In this document: positions 47,591 through 60,334 of the stretch, in pieces
How positions within the stretch are numbered: position 1 is the stretch's first letter
Layout: every line of letters begins with the position of its first letter
DNA from: Typhlomys cinereus
Taxonomy: Eukaryota > Chordata > Mammalia > Rodentia > Platacanthomyidae
Direction: 5' to 3'
Length of the DNA stretch: 64,000 nt
Assembly (NCBI GenBank): GCA_023101885.1
Contig: JALPQD010000639.1
Span: 868,001-932,000, forward strand
Translations under genes and position numbers: made by a program
Notes under the pieces: model-generated
Told to the model about the DNA's origin: nothing
Seen by the model: only the letters and a program-made list of their open reading frames with translations
Database searches by the model: none

Positions 47591-49249
47591 TGCAATTAAC
47601 CTTCCTCCAGACTGTCCTGTTTCTCTTGTTAAAAGCTAAGGTGTAGAGCAGTCTCCTGGTGCTTGATGAGAGGCTAAGCATTGCCTGTAAGCATTGCCTC
47701 TCTATCCAGCAGTCCTGAAACTCTTCTCTCTGGGCATGTATTTTCTCACATCTTGAAAACGGAAATGCCACCCTGAAGACTGTTTCCCTTTGGTAAATTG
47801 TCCCTGGCAAGTATTCTGAGGCACAAGGGCGGGGCCTGGGGAGAGGAAGGAAGACCACACACATACAGCAGCACTCAAAGGCTTCCATTCCTGCTTCATC
47901 GCCTATTTGCACCCACTTCAAGAATGTCCTGACGCCTGGCAGAAGATTCCATGGCCATTATTAGAAAACTGTGCGAACCCCCAGACATTCATGAGTCTGT
48001 GTGAAAAATAAAGTCCCAGTCCCTAAAGTATAGGGAGAGGTGAGAAGTTATTTTCTATCTTTAGAAAAGAAGGAGGTGGGGCAAAGTGTATGGGTGTGTG
48101 GAGCAGGACTCCTCACAAGCAATTCCCAAACAAATTAAAAGCACATTTTTTTTAGCAGAAAGAAAAAAAAAGGTCATTACTGTGAATCCAAAAAGTAAAC
48201 TGATAAAGTTATCTCATGAAAACTTGTTCTTCGCAACAACTGTGTGTAGAACATGCCCCTTGTGTGGGCAGGAGACGCATGGAGCCCACTAAATATGGCC
48301 AAAATGGAACCAGGGCTCATCACAGTTACTAACTGAGAAATACGATTATGCACCAAATACACAAGGTAAAGGAAGCTTAGGAAACATGTGAAAGAAAAAA
48401 AACTGCAATCATACCTTCAAACGAGTTTGCTTTCTTGTAAATGGCGGCATATGGGCAGAAAAGCAAAATACTTTATTGGCTGCAGTAAAGGAAGAGTGTG
48501 GTCTGTGGAAAAGTTAAACGTTGGGAGTATATGTAAGCATCTATGTTCCTGAGACACCTAAAAGTGATTGATGATAAAAATAAGAAGGTACCGAGGCCTC
48601 TCATGGGTTCCAGGAAGATGTTCTTTAGGGGAATAAAGCTGTGTATTAGAGAGGCTTAAAACCAATTAGATATTTGAGGGTTGTATTCTCATGAAAACAA
48701 CCAAACCATTAGAGCTGTGTGGCCTGATGGAGCTCAGAGGCCTGGAATCTAAAGACTGGAAGCATCACATGTTCTGCATTCAATTACTGCTTCAAACTGG
48801 CACTGACCTTTCAAATAAACAGGACAGTTTGCAAGACCCAGGGAGCAAAGAGGAAAGAACAGTACAGAGAAGTCTCTGCCCCATGATTCCCTCTATCAAA
48901 TGAAACAGCCAGCTGCAACCCTGCTTTCCAAAATCTGCAGTCCTGTCTCCTGTTTGAAGCTTTGGGAAAATTGTATCCCCCAAACTAGTTTATTTTAAAT
49001 AGAATTCTGGCTGGAATGAAAAGTCTCTTCCCTTTCTTTTGTTTGGAGGCTTCAATCAATAAAGCCTGAATCACTTCCTAGTGGGATTGTCCTACAGATG
49101 TGAAGGAATTTGTTTAGTTGTAGAAAATGTGAATGATGAAAGAATGATGAAGGGCTGAAGGGGAGAGAAGAGAAGTGGTAAAGAGAATAGCAAGGAAGAG
49201 AAGAGAAGGAAAAAAGAAGTCAATCCAGGTAGCAAGATACACAGCATAT
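47591..49249. other. unassigned sequence, no gene seen
   Basis: A 120-codon minus frame at 47559-47921 overlaps the L2 end and has no domain. The rest is mixed-composition DNA with A-rich runs around 48145-48172. Confidence 0.4.
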
Positions 49250-49500
49250 ATGTTAATTATCATATTTCATCTCACAAGTCAAGTCTCCTGGGAGCTACGT
49301 TCTATAATTACATTCATTTTAGGGAGAAGGACAACCAGGCTTTGAGAAGTTAAAAATTGTTGAAATCACATATTTTTTTAAAAAATTGTAGCTAGACCAC
49401 CCAGTCAAGTGTATAGTGCATGAAATCACATTTTTATTTTAGAGAGAAGGATAACCAGGCTTAGAGAAGAAGAAGCAAATCACATGCTTGCAAGTAACTT
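49250..49500 (+). mobile_element. MIR-like relic with internal near-duplication
   Basis: 'atttcatctcacaagtcaag', 'attacattcattttaggga', 'gaaggacaaccaggctttga gaag' resembles MIR (ctcatttaatcctcacaac ... ccccattttacagatgagga ... gaggctcagagagg). A similar block, 'tttttattttagagagaagg ataaccaggcttagagaag', follows at 49430, so part of the element is present twice. Confidence 0.45.
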
Positions 49501-50474
49501 CAAGTATAGGGAGGGGCCTTAGCTATTTCCATCTGCGTCCTCTCTTCCTGCAATAGACATGCTGTTGCTGAATATGGAGCCACCCGTAACCCCAAAGAAA
49601 TGGCTTTCTTCAGGGGAAACAGTGTAGAAAAATAAACTTGGCCAAGTAATTTACATACTATATGTGACTAGAGTGAAACATGATTTTAAAGATATCTCCC
49701 TTTTGTTCTTAGACCACATTCCTCTCTGCAGTAAGCTGATACTCTTGTGAGTTCTAACATATAGACATGAGACATACACAGCCCCTTGAAGAAGCAGGAA
49801 AAGGAAGGAAGGAATTTTTAGGAGCAAAAACTCACCCACAACTTCTAACTGCAAGCAGAAAGGGTTACATTTCCAGCAGCTTCCTACATAGGAGTCTCTG
49901 TTTTCCACTATTTTAGAATGATTAATGAATTGACCTCCCGTGTGTGCCACTCTGAAAAAACACCAAGTGTGCTTGGTTTGGCTGACTAGTAGAGAAGAAC
50001 TCCTCACACAGAACAAAAAGGGCTGTTGTTTGCCAGTAGCTATGAACTTGTGGCTGCATCAACACTTGCACTGTTAACAATAATCTTATCCAAGAGTGTA
50101 TTCTTGTAGAACCTCGAGGGCTGGAGAAATATTTTATTGGCAGCATCCCTAAGCCTATAAGTAGCAATGTGTTTCAACAGAATGGAGCCTCACAATTCTC
50201 ACCTAGTCTTGGATTTACTTTCATAGACAATCTTCTAAGGCTAGAAATAAGAGGCACGGCCTTCATTGACTTTCTGCAAAGAAACAGGCTGTGCACGCAC
50301 GCTTTGGTTCTTGAACTTCCTTGTAGAATTTTCCGTCCTAACAGTTTCTTTAAGGGGATAGCTTCTAGTTTGCAGAAACAAGTCTCTCACATGAATATAC
50401 TTTTTCTGCTCTATACATCCCAGAGTTCTTTATAAATACCAGATCACATTTCCCATGTTTCCACTACATGGAAA
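49501..50474. other. unassigned sequence
   Basis: Several frames of 80-120 codons on the minus strand overlap one another; none shows a domain. No nameable repeat. Confidence 0.4.
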
Positions 50475-50483
50475 TATATATAT

Positions 50484-50534
<51 letters not shown>
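50475..50534. repeat. (AT)n microsatellite
   Basis: About 30 AT units with one AA interruption near 50493. Gives a poly-YI frame on the minus strand. Confidence 0.97.
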
Positions 50535-50536
<2 letters not shown>

Positions 50537-51134
50537 TTTTAGTTTGGGTAGAAAGCATAAATCTCTGCCTAAATTGAACTTGTTTTGATCTTGAAACAAG
50601 GTCCACAGTTAAAGAGAACAATAAGGTGTAGTAAGAAGCTAAATTTAAAACGGATAATAGAAACTGTAGCTTACAAGCATGCAAACTATCTAGTGGCAAT
50701 AAATCATTTCTGTCCATTGGGTGCTGGAAGAACTGTAAAGGCCAAAGCAGCAGAGAACCCTGCGTAATTAGCTGGCTCACATTATGATATGTCAATATAG
50801 ATCTAAGTTACTCATGCAGGCTTGTGTCTTCCTTTCCACACACTGATTGAGCAAAGATTGATCTATGCTTGCAATTGGCCGAGAATTCTGCTAGAACTGG
50901 GGTCACAGTGTACAGAGGGGAGTTTTTGGTTCCCAGGAAGGATGGGCATTCTAGGAAGTAAGCGGTCTTCCGAGAGGATAGAGTCAGAGGTGTTAAGGGA
51001 AGCAAAGACATGAGTGCTTCACCTATGTAAGACAAGTGGGAGAGGGAGAGGAGTATTGGATGTGTTTGAAAAGAGAATAGAGGGCTAATGGGGACCTGAG
51101 CTTGAATTCCCAGGATTGGATAAAAAGATACATA

Positions 51135-51375
51135 CATAGTGTAAGTGGCTGTGATTCCAGCACTTCCACATGGAGATGGGAGGTAGAAACATCAGAATCT
51201 CTAGAATCTGAAAGGCCAACTAGTCTTGAAATTTTGTAGCATAAAAATAGCAAAGAACCAGCATGGTGAAGTGTAAGGAATGACACCCAAGGACATTATC
51301 TGAGTGCTACACATGCATTAATGCATATTGCCTCATGCGTACATATACACATGTACATATACACTAAATGAACAA
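51135..51375 (+). mobile_element. B3-like SINE fragment
   Basis: 'cataGTGTAAGTGGCTGTGA'-type start, 'gattccagcacttccacatg', 'ggccaactagtcttg', 'aaggaatgacacccaaggac' and an ACAT-rich end: the 3' two thirds of a B3-type element. Confidence 0.55.
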
Positions 51376-53617
51376 AAAATGAGAAGTTACATAGAATACT
51401 TTTAGATATGAAGGAAACATATGTGAGATCAAAATCGCAATATATTTTTACTAAGATATAAGGGGTCAAGGAGCAAGCTTGCATAGATAGGTAGCTAGAA
51501 ACTTCCAATCATGGGGCATAGTAAAATGAAAACATACTGGGAATGGAGCCAAGGTTTCAGGTTCACGGAGATGTTCCCCTTTTTTTGGCTATACAGTCTT
51601 TGATTCATGACTCATATAATTATCCATTCAGCAAATATTCATTGCAAACAAGTTATGTCACAGCATTGACCCTAATGACATATTTATAAGAAGACAAGTT
51701 TATTAATGAGATAAGAAAGATGATTTACTGAATCCCCTGCATAAATGAGGTTCTGAAAACTGTAGTTCTGTATCATGTAAATTACAGTCCTCTACAGCTT
51801 GGGCGTTGTCACCATCTTCACCCTGGCATGACATTTGCTGGCAGAGCATACATGACCCTGTGTAACACTGGCAGATAATTGTCTCCTCCAAGCCCTGGCT
51901 GCATGACCCTAGTGTCTTCTGAATGGAGCTGCTCCTTGTGGACAAATCAGCGAGAGAAAGAGGTGTGAGTTCAGCATTCCAGTGCTAGAAGTTTGATCCT
52001 GATACTATCATATTCATAGGTTTTTCAACAATTATTTAATTTCCACATTGGTTTGTGTTTTCACTTTGGCTTTAAATGGATTATCTATGATATTAAGATT
52101 CACTCAACTTACAATTACTTGGTTCATCAAATGCAAATATAAAGCCCCACTTTGGTTCAAATGAAAAGTTTGTTTGCTGGGCACTGAAAAATCACATAGC
52201 ATGAAGCTAGATATGCTAAATACCAAATGATAAGTAAGGTATTTTCTTTTCCCTAGAGTAGCTGAAATTCCAGAGAGAACATAAAATGTTCAGAAGAGAA
52301 GTGCAGCCAATAGTCTAGGAGTATTTAAATCAAGACAGGGTGAAAGTAATTTCATGAAGTGGAAAATATTTGAATACTAGAGGAAAACTTCAGATGCCCT
52401 CAAACCAAACAAGTAATAACAGAATGTGCTTGGCTGAGTGGAATTTCAGTGTTAATGTTGGGAAGTCACTACTAGCTAAGACTAGCTGAGCTGCTAGGAC
52501 AAAGTACTAGAAATTTTGTGTCTTCACTTGCTAAGACCCTTTGATGATCATAAGACATAGGTGTTGTCTCATGTTTCAAATGAAAATATATATATATCCA
52601 TCTTAGTTCTTTTATATTCAAATGTAAAGTTAATATAGTAATTCTTTGCCTCTTTTTAAATTTTGACATGTGCCTAATTTTTTCCAATGACTACATATGA
52701 TGCTGCATTGCTACTTTTTTATTTTAGGGATATATGTTGGGATATATCTCAAAATTGTTAAACATTTATTGTATGCATAGAAACATGAAGTGATATAAAA
52801 ATTAAATAAAAGCAAAAAATCCTAAATTATTGAATAATGACCATTCAAAAATAAAATTAATACTGTGGACCAACCAAATAAGATATTCTCACGGGCACAC
52901 AATTGCAGAGAGGAGATATATGTGCTTTAAAAAGATATTTGTGACATCTAATTGCTTTTAACTTGGAAACCAATATAAATATATCCATGTTTCTGGAATA
53001 TAAAACAATTAAAAACAATATTATACAAAACCAAATGAGCAGGGGAAAGATCAGTTAGATTATTGTGTAGAAAGAAATTATGACAAAGGCTTAGGTTTGT
53101 GCCACCTGGAGAAATGAGAATTTGCAGAACGTAATTTGTCACGGAATCTATCTTGCAATAAGAAAGAAGGTATCAGGGATAGTCCAGGGATATCTGACTT
53201 TGGTACTTATAAGGTAGTTTTTTGAGAGAGATTAGACACAAAGGGGATGCATGCATTTCTGTAGGAATGTGAATTCTGTTTGCCAGGCATCAAAGCTAGG
53301 ATTTTGGAAGAGATGAGACAGCCCTATTTGGTCATTCTGTTGGAGAGAATAATCACACATTTCACTAATCCACACTGGATACACTGATCACTGCTTCCTT
53401 GAAGACACTGTGAATTTCAAGTATTGTTCAAATCTGTTTATTAACATGAGACTCAACCACAAAATCAATTTTGACCAGAATTAGTCACAATACAATTTTA
53501 AACATGATTTGTTTCAGGCAACACATCTGTCCAATGGAAGATAGTACATGATATGGAATAAACATATTTGAGAAACCACTTCTAAAACCTTCCTTTTCAA
53601 TTAACCTTACCACTCTT
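51376..53617. other. unassigned sequence, no gene seen
   Basis: About 2.2 kb of AT-rich DNA without nameable repeats or convincing frames. Confidence 0.45.
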
Positions 53618-53668
<51 letters not shown>

Positions 53669-53690
53669 CACAACACACACACACACAAGC
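53618..53690. repeat. (CA)n microsatellite
   Basis: Long CA array with a short GGCACAA interruption near its right end. No SINE is evident on its left side. Confidence 0.96.
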
Positions 53691-53789
53691 AATTAAATTA
53701 TGATTCCCAAAATTTAAAACTACTACTATAGATCATGTTATAGTCACTGTTGGTGTACATAAGGCTTTTGTTCAGTTAATATACATTTT

Positions 53790-54122
53790 AATTATTTTAT
53801 TTGTCTAGTTTTATAAGCATGTTGACTACTCAACTGTGCTTCCCTCCACTCTTCCTCTCTGCCATCCTACTCCCTTACCTTCATCCATCCATCCCATTCC
53901 TATCCACCCCCTGACTATCTGTTTCTATGGACCCAGGTTTCCCTAAGGCTTGTCTACTCTTGAGGGGGTTCGGGCCACTTGTGGCGTCCTTTTGGGTCAC
54001 TCCACTGATAAGAGCATTTCCTTTCACTGATCCAACTTTAATCTCCAAGGTTCCCACTGTATGTTCTTATCTCTCTTGAGTTCTTCTATAGTCTATTTGG
54101 ACACGTTGGTATGTTAGTCATT
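53790..54122 (-). mobile_element. antisense L1-like 3' module
   Basis: 'ataagcatgttgactactca', a pyrimidine-rich run 'cttccctccactcttcctct', 'ctatggacccaggtttccct' and 'ggcttgtctactcttgaggg' match the unit at 60508-60655. In sense it would be a purine-rich L1 3' UTR. The SINE at 54136 is inserted in or just beside it. Confidence 0.5.
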
Positions 54123-54135
54123 ATACACATCTGTT

Positions 54136-54413
54136 TTTTTGTTTTTATTCAATTATGTATGTATGCATGTGTGCGCTTGTGTGTATGTAGGTGTGTGTGT
54201 ATAGAACCGCTGACAAATTCAGGAACCACCATGGACCGCCTCCACCTCCTCCTTGTTTACTCTGCCCTGGGATTCACAAGCTCTGCCCTACCAGACCAGA
54301 AACGCAGGCAGCCCCTGCATCCACCTGGCGTCTACACGTGGGGTCTAGGATTTGAACTCAGGACCTTCTGTCTGCAAGGCAGAGGCTTAACCCCTGAGCA
54401 ACCTATCCAGCCC
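54136..54413 (-). mobile_element. B2-like tRNA-headed SINE, copy E (long subfamily), antisense
   Basis: The reverse complement reads head 'gggctggataggttgctcag', body with 'gtgaatcccagggcagagta' and the long-form segment, 'ggtggttcctgaatttgtc', and a TG/CA-rich tail ending in 'aattgaataaaaac'. A perfect 13-bp target-site duplication ATACACATCTGTT lies at 54123-54135 and 54414-54426. The 105-codon plus frame across it is an artefact. Confidence 0.92.
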
Positions 54414-54426
54414 ATACACATCTGTT

Positions 54427-55924
54427 AAGGACATGTCTCACCTCAATGAGTTTCTAGAAGCAGGAGTCTTATTTGAATATAATGTCATGTCCAACAGTGA
54501 ACCACACCATCTTTAAGTTCTTACAATCTCACTGCTTCCTTTTCTTCGATGTTCCAAAGGTAGGGAGAGACTGAGTGAGCCTTGCTGAGTTGCTGGTACT
54601 CTGCATTATGGCTTTCATTGCTGTCCACTTCACTGTCCTTCTACTGCCCTAGGCTGCATCCTGTCAGGGTACGGAGACCTTCTACCTCTGTTGAAGATGA
54701 AGATATTTCGGTTGACTGTTAAGTGTTCTTCAAGTCTATGGGCACAATAGCTGTTATTTGCAGAGCAGTTTGGTGTACAGTCTTCCTACCTATAGTTCAT
54801 TGGCTGGTTTTCCCTGTTGATTTATGTCCTTCCTGTCTTAGTGTCTTGTTCTACTTAATACTAATAAGATGCAGAGGAGCATAGAGTGAGGAAAATAGGG
54901 AAACAAAAGCTCTGAGTCTATCTACTTAGAACCCAGTGACAAAAATATACTAGAAGTAACAGGAACATAACACTTTTTGAAAAACTGTTAGTTCAAAAGG
55001 AATCAAATATTATACATTTTTGTCATTGCTATTGGTTGCTTTCCAAAAAACTTTCAGTAAGATCTTCTTACTGAAGATACAATATATATGGATCACAGAA
55101 TATAGGCAAAATACATTAACTAGAACTGGTCTGAGAACATCCTTCTTGTTGGATAGCTTATACAGTACCAAGCAATACTGTAGAAACTACTAGGAGAGAG
55201 AAAATATCACAGACATCATCAACTCATGAAATCTTGTAATAAAAATCATCATGGCAACAGGTGACCACCAGTGTAATAGTGGCATGAGTATCAAGGAGAC
55301 AACCAATAGCTTTCTGATCGAATTGATTGAACTATTCAGAATGGAACACATTTAGTATATTTTGAAGTATATTCTGTGAGTAAATACAACAGTGGATTTA
55401 GGTCATAAAATACAGACTGACATTAAATAATTTATAGTTTTATTTCTATGGACTTTTGGTTCTATGGATTATGAAAGGGTTAATTCCTTGATGATATGGG
55501 TATAAAGATATATTGTATGAGCACGTGTGTGTGTGTGTGCATATGCTCAGGTGTGGCAGTGTGTGTTTTTGTATGTATATGAGAGTGTGTCATTTGTGCT
55601 TTCTTTTAAATAACCTAACCACAAACTAAAGTTAGAACACATATGGACATATAATGGCATTAGCAGGTAATGTCTTAGGGTAAATATTATCTATATATAT
55701 TATAAATACACACGTACAGGTGTTCTAAAACACATATACCTTTACTCATTTCACTAGCATATTTATTTGACAAGAAAGACAATGTACAATTTGGCACAGA
55801 GTAAAAAAATCTCTGAAGAAAAGCAAGCTTCTATCAACATTTGATACAGATGCATAAATAAGAGGACAGATGTCATTACAGGACTCCAATAGTTAAAATG
55901 CTGATGATTGACTAATGAAGTTCT
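54427..55924. other. unassigned sequence (L1-like module may continue)
   Basis: The first 250 bp may continue the antisense L1-like module. A short TG-rich patch lies at 55525-55570. No gene seen. Confidence 0.4.
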
Positions 55925-56135
55925 TGTTGCTGATGATAGTTCAGTTGGTAGAGTCTAGCCACACCATTCAGAGGGGTAAATATTTTCCCCCATCACTAGA
56001 TAAACAATGTGTGTTGTGCACCCTGAAATCCAGTGTTTAGGAGTCAGTGAGAAAAAAAGTTCATGATCAACATCAATTATATGTCAAGGCCATTCTGGGC
56101 TACATAAAAGCTGTCTCTAAAATGAATATATAAGT
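55925..56135 (+). mobile_element. B4-like SINE (ID plus B1), diverged
   Basis: ID-like head 'gatgatagttcagttggtag agtct', then a B1-like part: 'gtgcaccctgaaatccagtg', 'gtcaaggccattctgggcta cataaaagctgtctct'. The ID-B1 order is typical of rodent B4. Confidence 0.65.
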
Positions 56136-56264
56136 ATAAAGCCCAGTTTTTTGACAAATATGGTCTCTTATATTTTCCTTCCCTTGGTGAAGTACTGAAA
56201 TTGATTTATTCAACCTAAATCCTCAAAACTTCTGAAACACCAAACTTCTATTTTAATTTGCATG

Positions 56265-56578
56265 CCTCTGTGTGTGTGTGTGAGTGTGTGTGTGAGTGTG
56301 TGTGTGTGTATGTGTGTGTGTGTTCATGTGTGTAAGACAGTGTATATTCATATATTCAAGTACAGGTACTCAGGTACCATGATGTGTGTGTGGAGGTCAG
56401 AAGACAAACTTCTACAACTGTGATGCTAGGTCTTTCATTGTTTCTGCTACATAGTGCTGAGACTACAGATACTGTTACTACATCTTTCAACTTTTATGTG
56501 AGTTCCAGGAACTGAACTCAGGTTGACAGGCTTGCATACCAGGAGCTTTCAGTCTCTTAATCATTTTGCTGGCCATGA
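56265..56578 (-). mobile_element. B3/B4-like SINE, antisense, with (TG)n tail
   Basis: The plus strand has a TG array (56270-56322), 'gtggaggtcagaagacaaac', 'gtgagttccaggaactgaac tcaggttgacaggcttgc' and 'ctcttaatcattttgctggc c': the reverse of a rodent tRNA-headed SINE whose CA tail became the TG array. Confidence 0.65.
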
Positions 56579-58074
56579 ATCTCCAACCTTTCACACTCTG
56601 CATAGTATGTTTTTAATAGAGCGTCCTGAAATGAAAACAAATAAACTAGAAGCTGTTCTAGAATGACTTTTAAAGCCACATCAAGGCTTATCCTTCAGAA
56701 CTGAGTTGCCACTTGTGAAGTAATAGTGATGGGAAAATATTTATTTTTCCCAGGTATTTCCAGAGCTCATAACATTTGTCCTATAATCTTACATTCTTGC
56801 TCTCTCTGACTGATGCATTAGAGTTCTGAGACATTCTTACATGTTCACAGGGAGTCTTTGGTCCCTACTCTTTAAAGCACAATGTACACAGCTACAGCCA
56901 AATTAACATCCAGACAGGCCTTTCATAGTGGCATCATTGATAATACTTGGTGTGCCAGAGGCAATTCTAGGAGCTTATGATTTTTGTAACTATTTTTCCC
57001 TGACCAGAGAGACACCATGATGAAGACAACATTGGAAGAAATGCTCTGTGGCCAAGTTTGAGGATCTGGAAATGCATCCTGTCCTGTTCCCATGTCAAGC
57101 TTTGTGCTTGCTCAGAAGTTGACATTATTCTTATAACATGGGAGCACTGCGGAACCTTTCATTTTCATGAAAAATAAAAACATTTGAGAGATTCTCAATC
57201 TTGTGATGATAGTGTCCATTTTTTTTCTCTTTTAGAAAAAGTCATAGAGGTTGTTTGAACAACTCTTCCATGGTCTCCACATTAGTAGATAAGCATTCAA
57301 TTTAAGCTTCACAGGTCCTGACAAGATTTCCAGTGATTTTTAAACTCATTCTTCCACTATTTCATTAAACATGCAAATGTTAACCTGTTTGATCCCCTAA
57401 CATTCCAGTCCCCAGTGAAACTGGTGAGAAACAACTGATTAAAAGTCTGTGATAAATACTCCTTTAGAAACAGCCCATTCATTCACTTAGAATGGACAGA
57501 CTGGATAGGCACCAACACATACCAAAACTGTAAAAACAGTTTCTCAAAGAAGAAAGCAAAAATGGGTCTTCAGAGGAAGAGTTGAAATTAAATTCCAAGG
57601 GCTAGTGAAGGTAAGACACATGGGAGGATGGCAGCCCAAGCAGTTTCATGATCTCCAGCTGACAGAGGTCTGTATAGAATGGTTGTCTGGAAAAATCAGT
57701 GGCTGGAAAGGGAAATCACAGCTATCCATGAGCTGGAGATTGAAAGAGCTTCACAAAAGAGAAAGGAAAGTGTGGATTTTACATATCTCACAGGACATAG
57801 TAAAGAAAGCCAACCTAGAATTCTTTCCCCCTCTTATTTCTTCCTCTTCTCTCCCTCTGGCCTTGTGGGTGGGAAGAACATGGCAGCTATTCAGGGAACG
57901 AAAGTTTTCCTTTAAGAAGAAAAAGAATAAAATTTTATTATTTAGGTCTGAGCTTGTTAATGTTCTGAACTGATAATTTGACTTTTCACCTTAATGTGAA
58001 TGTAAGTTACTTTTGTCTCAAATAGTGAGTGATCCCTACAATTCCAAATTTTCAAACTTTAAAAAATATTTTTT
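56579..58074. other. unassigned sequence, no gene seen
   Basis: No nameable repeat. The plus frames at 57605 (122 codons) and 57679 (78 codons) overlap and show no domain. The stretch 57000-57175 ends in AATAAAAAC, but nothing else suggests a transcript end. Confidence 0.4.
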
Positions 58075-58250
58075 AATTTTTTATGTGTATTTCTGTGTGC
58101 ATGCACATGGTAGCACATGTGTAATAGTCACAGAGAAACTTCTAGAAGCTGACTCTCTTTTTCTGTCATGTGAGCTCTAGGAATTGAACGTAGGTCAGTG
58201 GGCTTAGAGACAGGAGTATTTACCCAATGAACCATCTCACTAGGCACGAA
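58075..58250 (-). mobile_element. B3-like SINE fragment, antisense
   Basis: 'tgtgtgcatgcacatggtag', 'agaagctgactctctttttc', 'catgtgagctctaggaattg aacgtaggtcagtgggctt' and 'accatctcactaggcac': the reverse complement of a rodent tRNA-headed SINE head and body. Confidence 0.7.
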
Positions 58251-58734
58251 CTACCAAATTTTTATCCTATGAGTGTAATAAATGAATGGCACTGAAATTA
58301 ATCTTAAGGTGAGACAGACATATTCCTGAGTCATGTTGATATCTCAAAAGTCATGATAGCTCAACATGCTAGTTTACAGCATGGACACATACTTTTTTTT
58401 TGGTCAATGACAGTGAAAGGAAATAACTCAAAGTTCTTCAATACTAAAAGATTTTTTTTTCTTTTCTGCCACATATATATATAAACTACTTTTATTTTGC
58501 AACATTTATTTTATAATAGCTTCTTAAGAATGCTTCAAAAACCCTGTCTTCTATGAAATACAACTGAACAAATATGATTTTTATTATTTTAAGACAATGT
58601 TTTAACATTTATATATTCATCTCATAACAAGTGAGTTATTTAGTATTTAACATTTTGGGAGAAATATTTCAAGGGTACGTGCAGAATACATTTTGGTGAT
58701 TGTAATGGAGTAGCAGATACTAATGTGCTTTTAT
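58251..58734. other. unassigned AT-rich sequence
   Basis: Only short T runs and a (AT)n of about seven units near 58472; no gene. Confidence 0.4.
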
Positions 58735-58965
58735 TAATGAGGACATGTAACCCCATGTACTCAGGAGGCTGATAAAGAAGAAAAATCACATGTTTAAAAC
58801 CTGACTTGGCCAGAGAGTAAAGTCAACAACAGTTCAGGCATCTAAATGGTGCTGTTCCAAAAAAAAAAAAATCAGTATAAATTCTCGGGATGTTGTTCAG
58901 TGGTAAAGAGTTTACCTAGCATAAATGAGACCCTAGGTTTAGTCCTCTTTTATGAACGAAAAAAA
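58735..58965 (+). mobile_element. B1-like monomer, A-rich linker and ID-like element
   Basis: B1-like 'atgtaaccccatgtactcag gaggctga' with 'acttggccagagagtaaag', an A13 linker at 58859-58871, then ID-like 'gggatgttgttcagtggtaa agagtttacctagcat' with 'gaccctaggtttagtcctc' and a closing A run. Either a B4-type composite or two adjacent insertions. Confidence 0.6.
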
Positions 58966-60334
58966 AAATGAAATATTTCAAGTCAAAACAATTAAGAGGA
59001 AAACCATTAAACTGAATGAAATCTGAACTAATAATTAAAAATTACAGCAAGTAAAAGCAGGCAGAGCTTCTGTTAAGCAGGAGAATATATACAATGAAAA
59101 AATTTGGAGGATGTATACAGAGAAAGGAAAGCAAGGAAATAATGATATAAACAAGAATAAAGAAATGAAAGGAGTGAAAAAAATCCCAGAAAAGTGAAAA
59201 AGGAGTAAGACTCAAGTTTGAAGCAATTATTAATAACTATTAATAAACTAGAATGAAATACTGTGCTTGTAGAAATGTGAACAACTAGAAGACTGTGCAG
59301 AGTCCTGGCAAATAAAAAGGGATTTAACAGCAAGTGATGGATAAGTAAGATAAATACATCTATCTTTCTTGAAGCTACAAGACAATGAGAACAGATAATT
59401 AAAATTCAGCCACCAGAGTTTCAATCTTTGGAAGTCTGTAAGTAAACTTGCTTGATTTTATTGTGGAAAATAGAAATCAGAAACAGTAAGAGAGCAAGTG
59501 TGCCTGGACTTCTCACATTAGCTGGACATGTAGACATTTGAGAAGTGAGAATCATATGACTACAGATGTGAATTATGGAGAAAAAGAAGTGTGTAGCACA
59601 TATAATTAATAGTGCTCCTTTGTCCCCATCAATGTTATGGAGAAAGTGGATAGGTTACTTAAGACTATGTCTTCTTTTTTTAAAAAATAAACAAAGTCAC
59701 AATTGGAGCGAATATAAGATGTGTTTAAGGAAAAAAATAGATCAAGGAAGAACTAAAAAAAAAGAACTAAACATGACATTGAGTCATAAATGAATGCAAC
59801 ACTTACAAAGGCTTCTCTGTCTGTACACGTTGGAAAAGTGAAACAAATGTTTCTAAAGGCTGAGTCATATAGTACAGTTGGAGTTTATGTGGTCAGAAGA
59901 AAAGTTTGTCTTTTCAAATCATCAGTGCCTTCTCCAAAAGCTAGATGAACCAGAAAATGTGTGCGGAAGATGAATTCATTCCCACTCAAAAGAAAGCTGA
60001 CTCAAAGAGCAGAGGAAATGTTAAGGTGAGAACTTTGCTCCTTTATTAGGACTCAGGGTCGAGAAGCATGCTGAAGGCAGTTCTGAAGGAGCTCTCTGAG
60101 AGGGTCAAACCAAAGGATTGATGGCAGGCAGAGAGGTTCAACTTGGAGTCTGAAAGTTGAGGATTCTCAAAGATGAGAATTTAGAGTTTAATCAAAGAGC
60201 AAGACAAGGGTCCTCTCCTCTGAGGTCAGAGCGGAAAAGAAGGTTAAGGCAAAAATAAGGACACATTCTGTGAACCTCTTTTTGTGTTTGTTAAAAGAGG
60301 AGGAAGTTGTGGGTTTAGAGGTAAAGACACGTGA
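58966..60334. other. unassigned sequence
   Basis: A-rich DNA with no gene or nameable repeat. Confidence 0.4.

Noticed and set aside
47559..47921. 120-codon minus-strand frame with several cysteines
   Set aside because: Overlaps an L2-like relic; no recognisable domain, and a length expected by chance.
57000..57175. Transcript 3' end with AATAAA-like signal
   Set aside because: A lone AATAAA-type word in AT-rich DNA; no upstream exon, retrocopy structure or poly(A) run follows.
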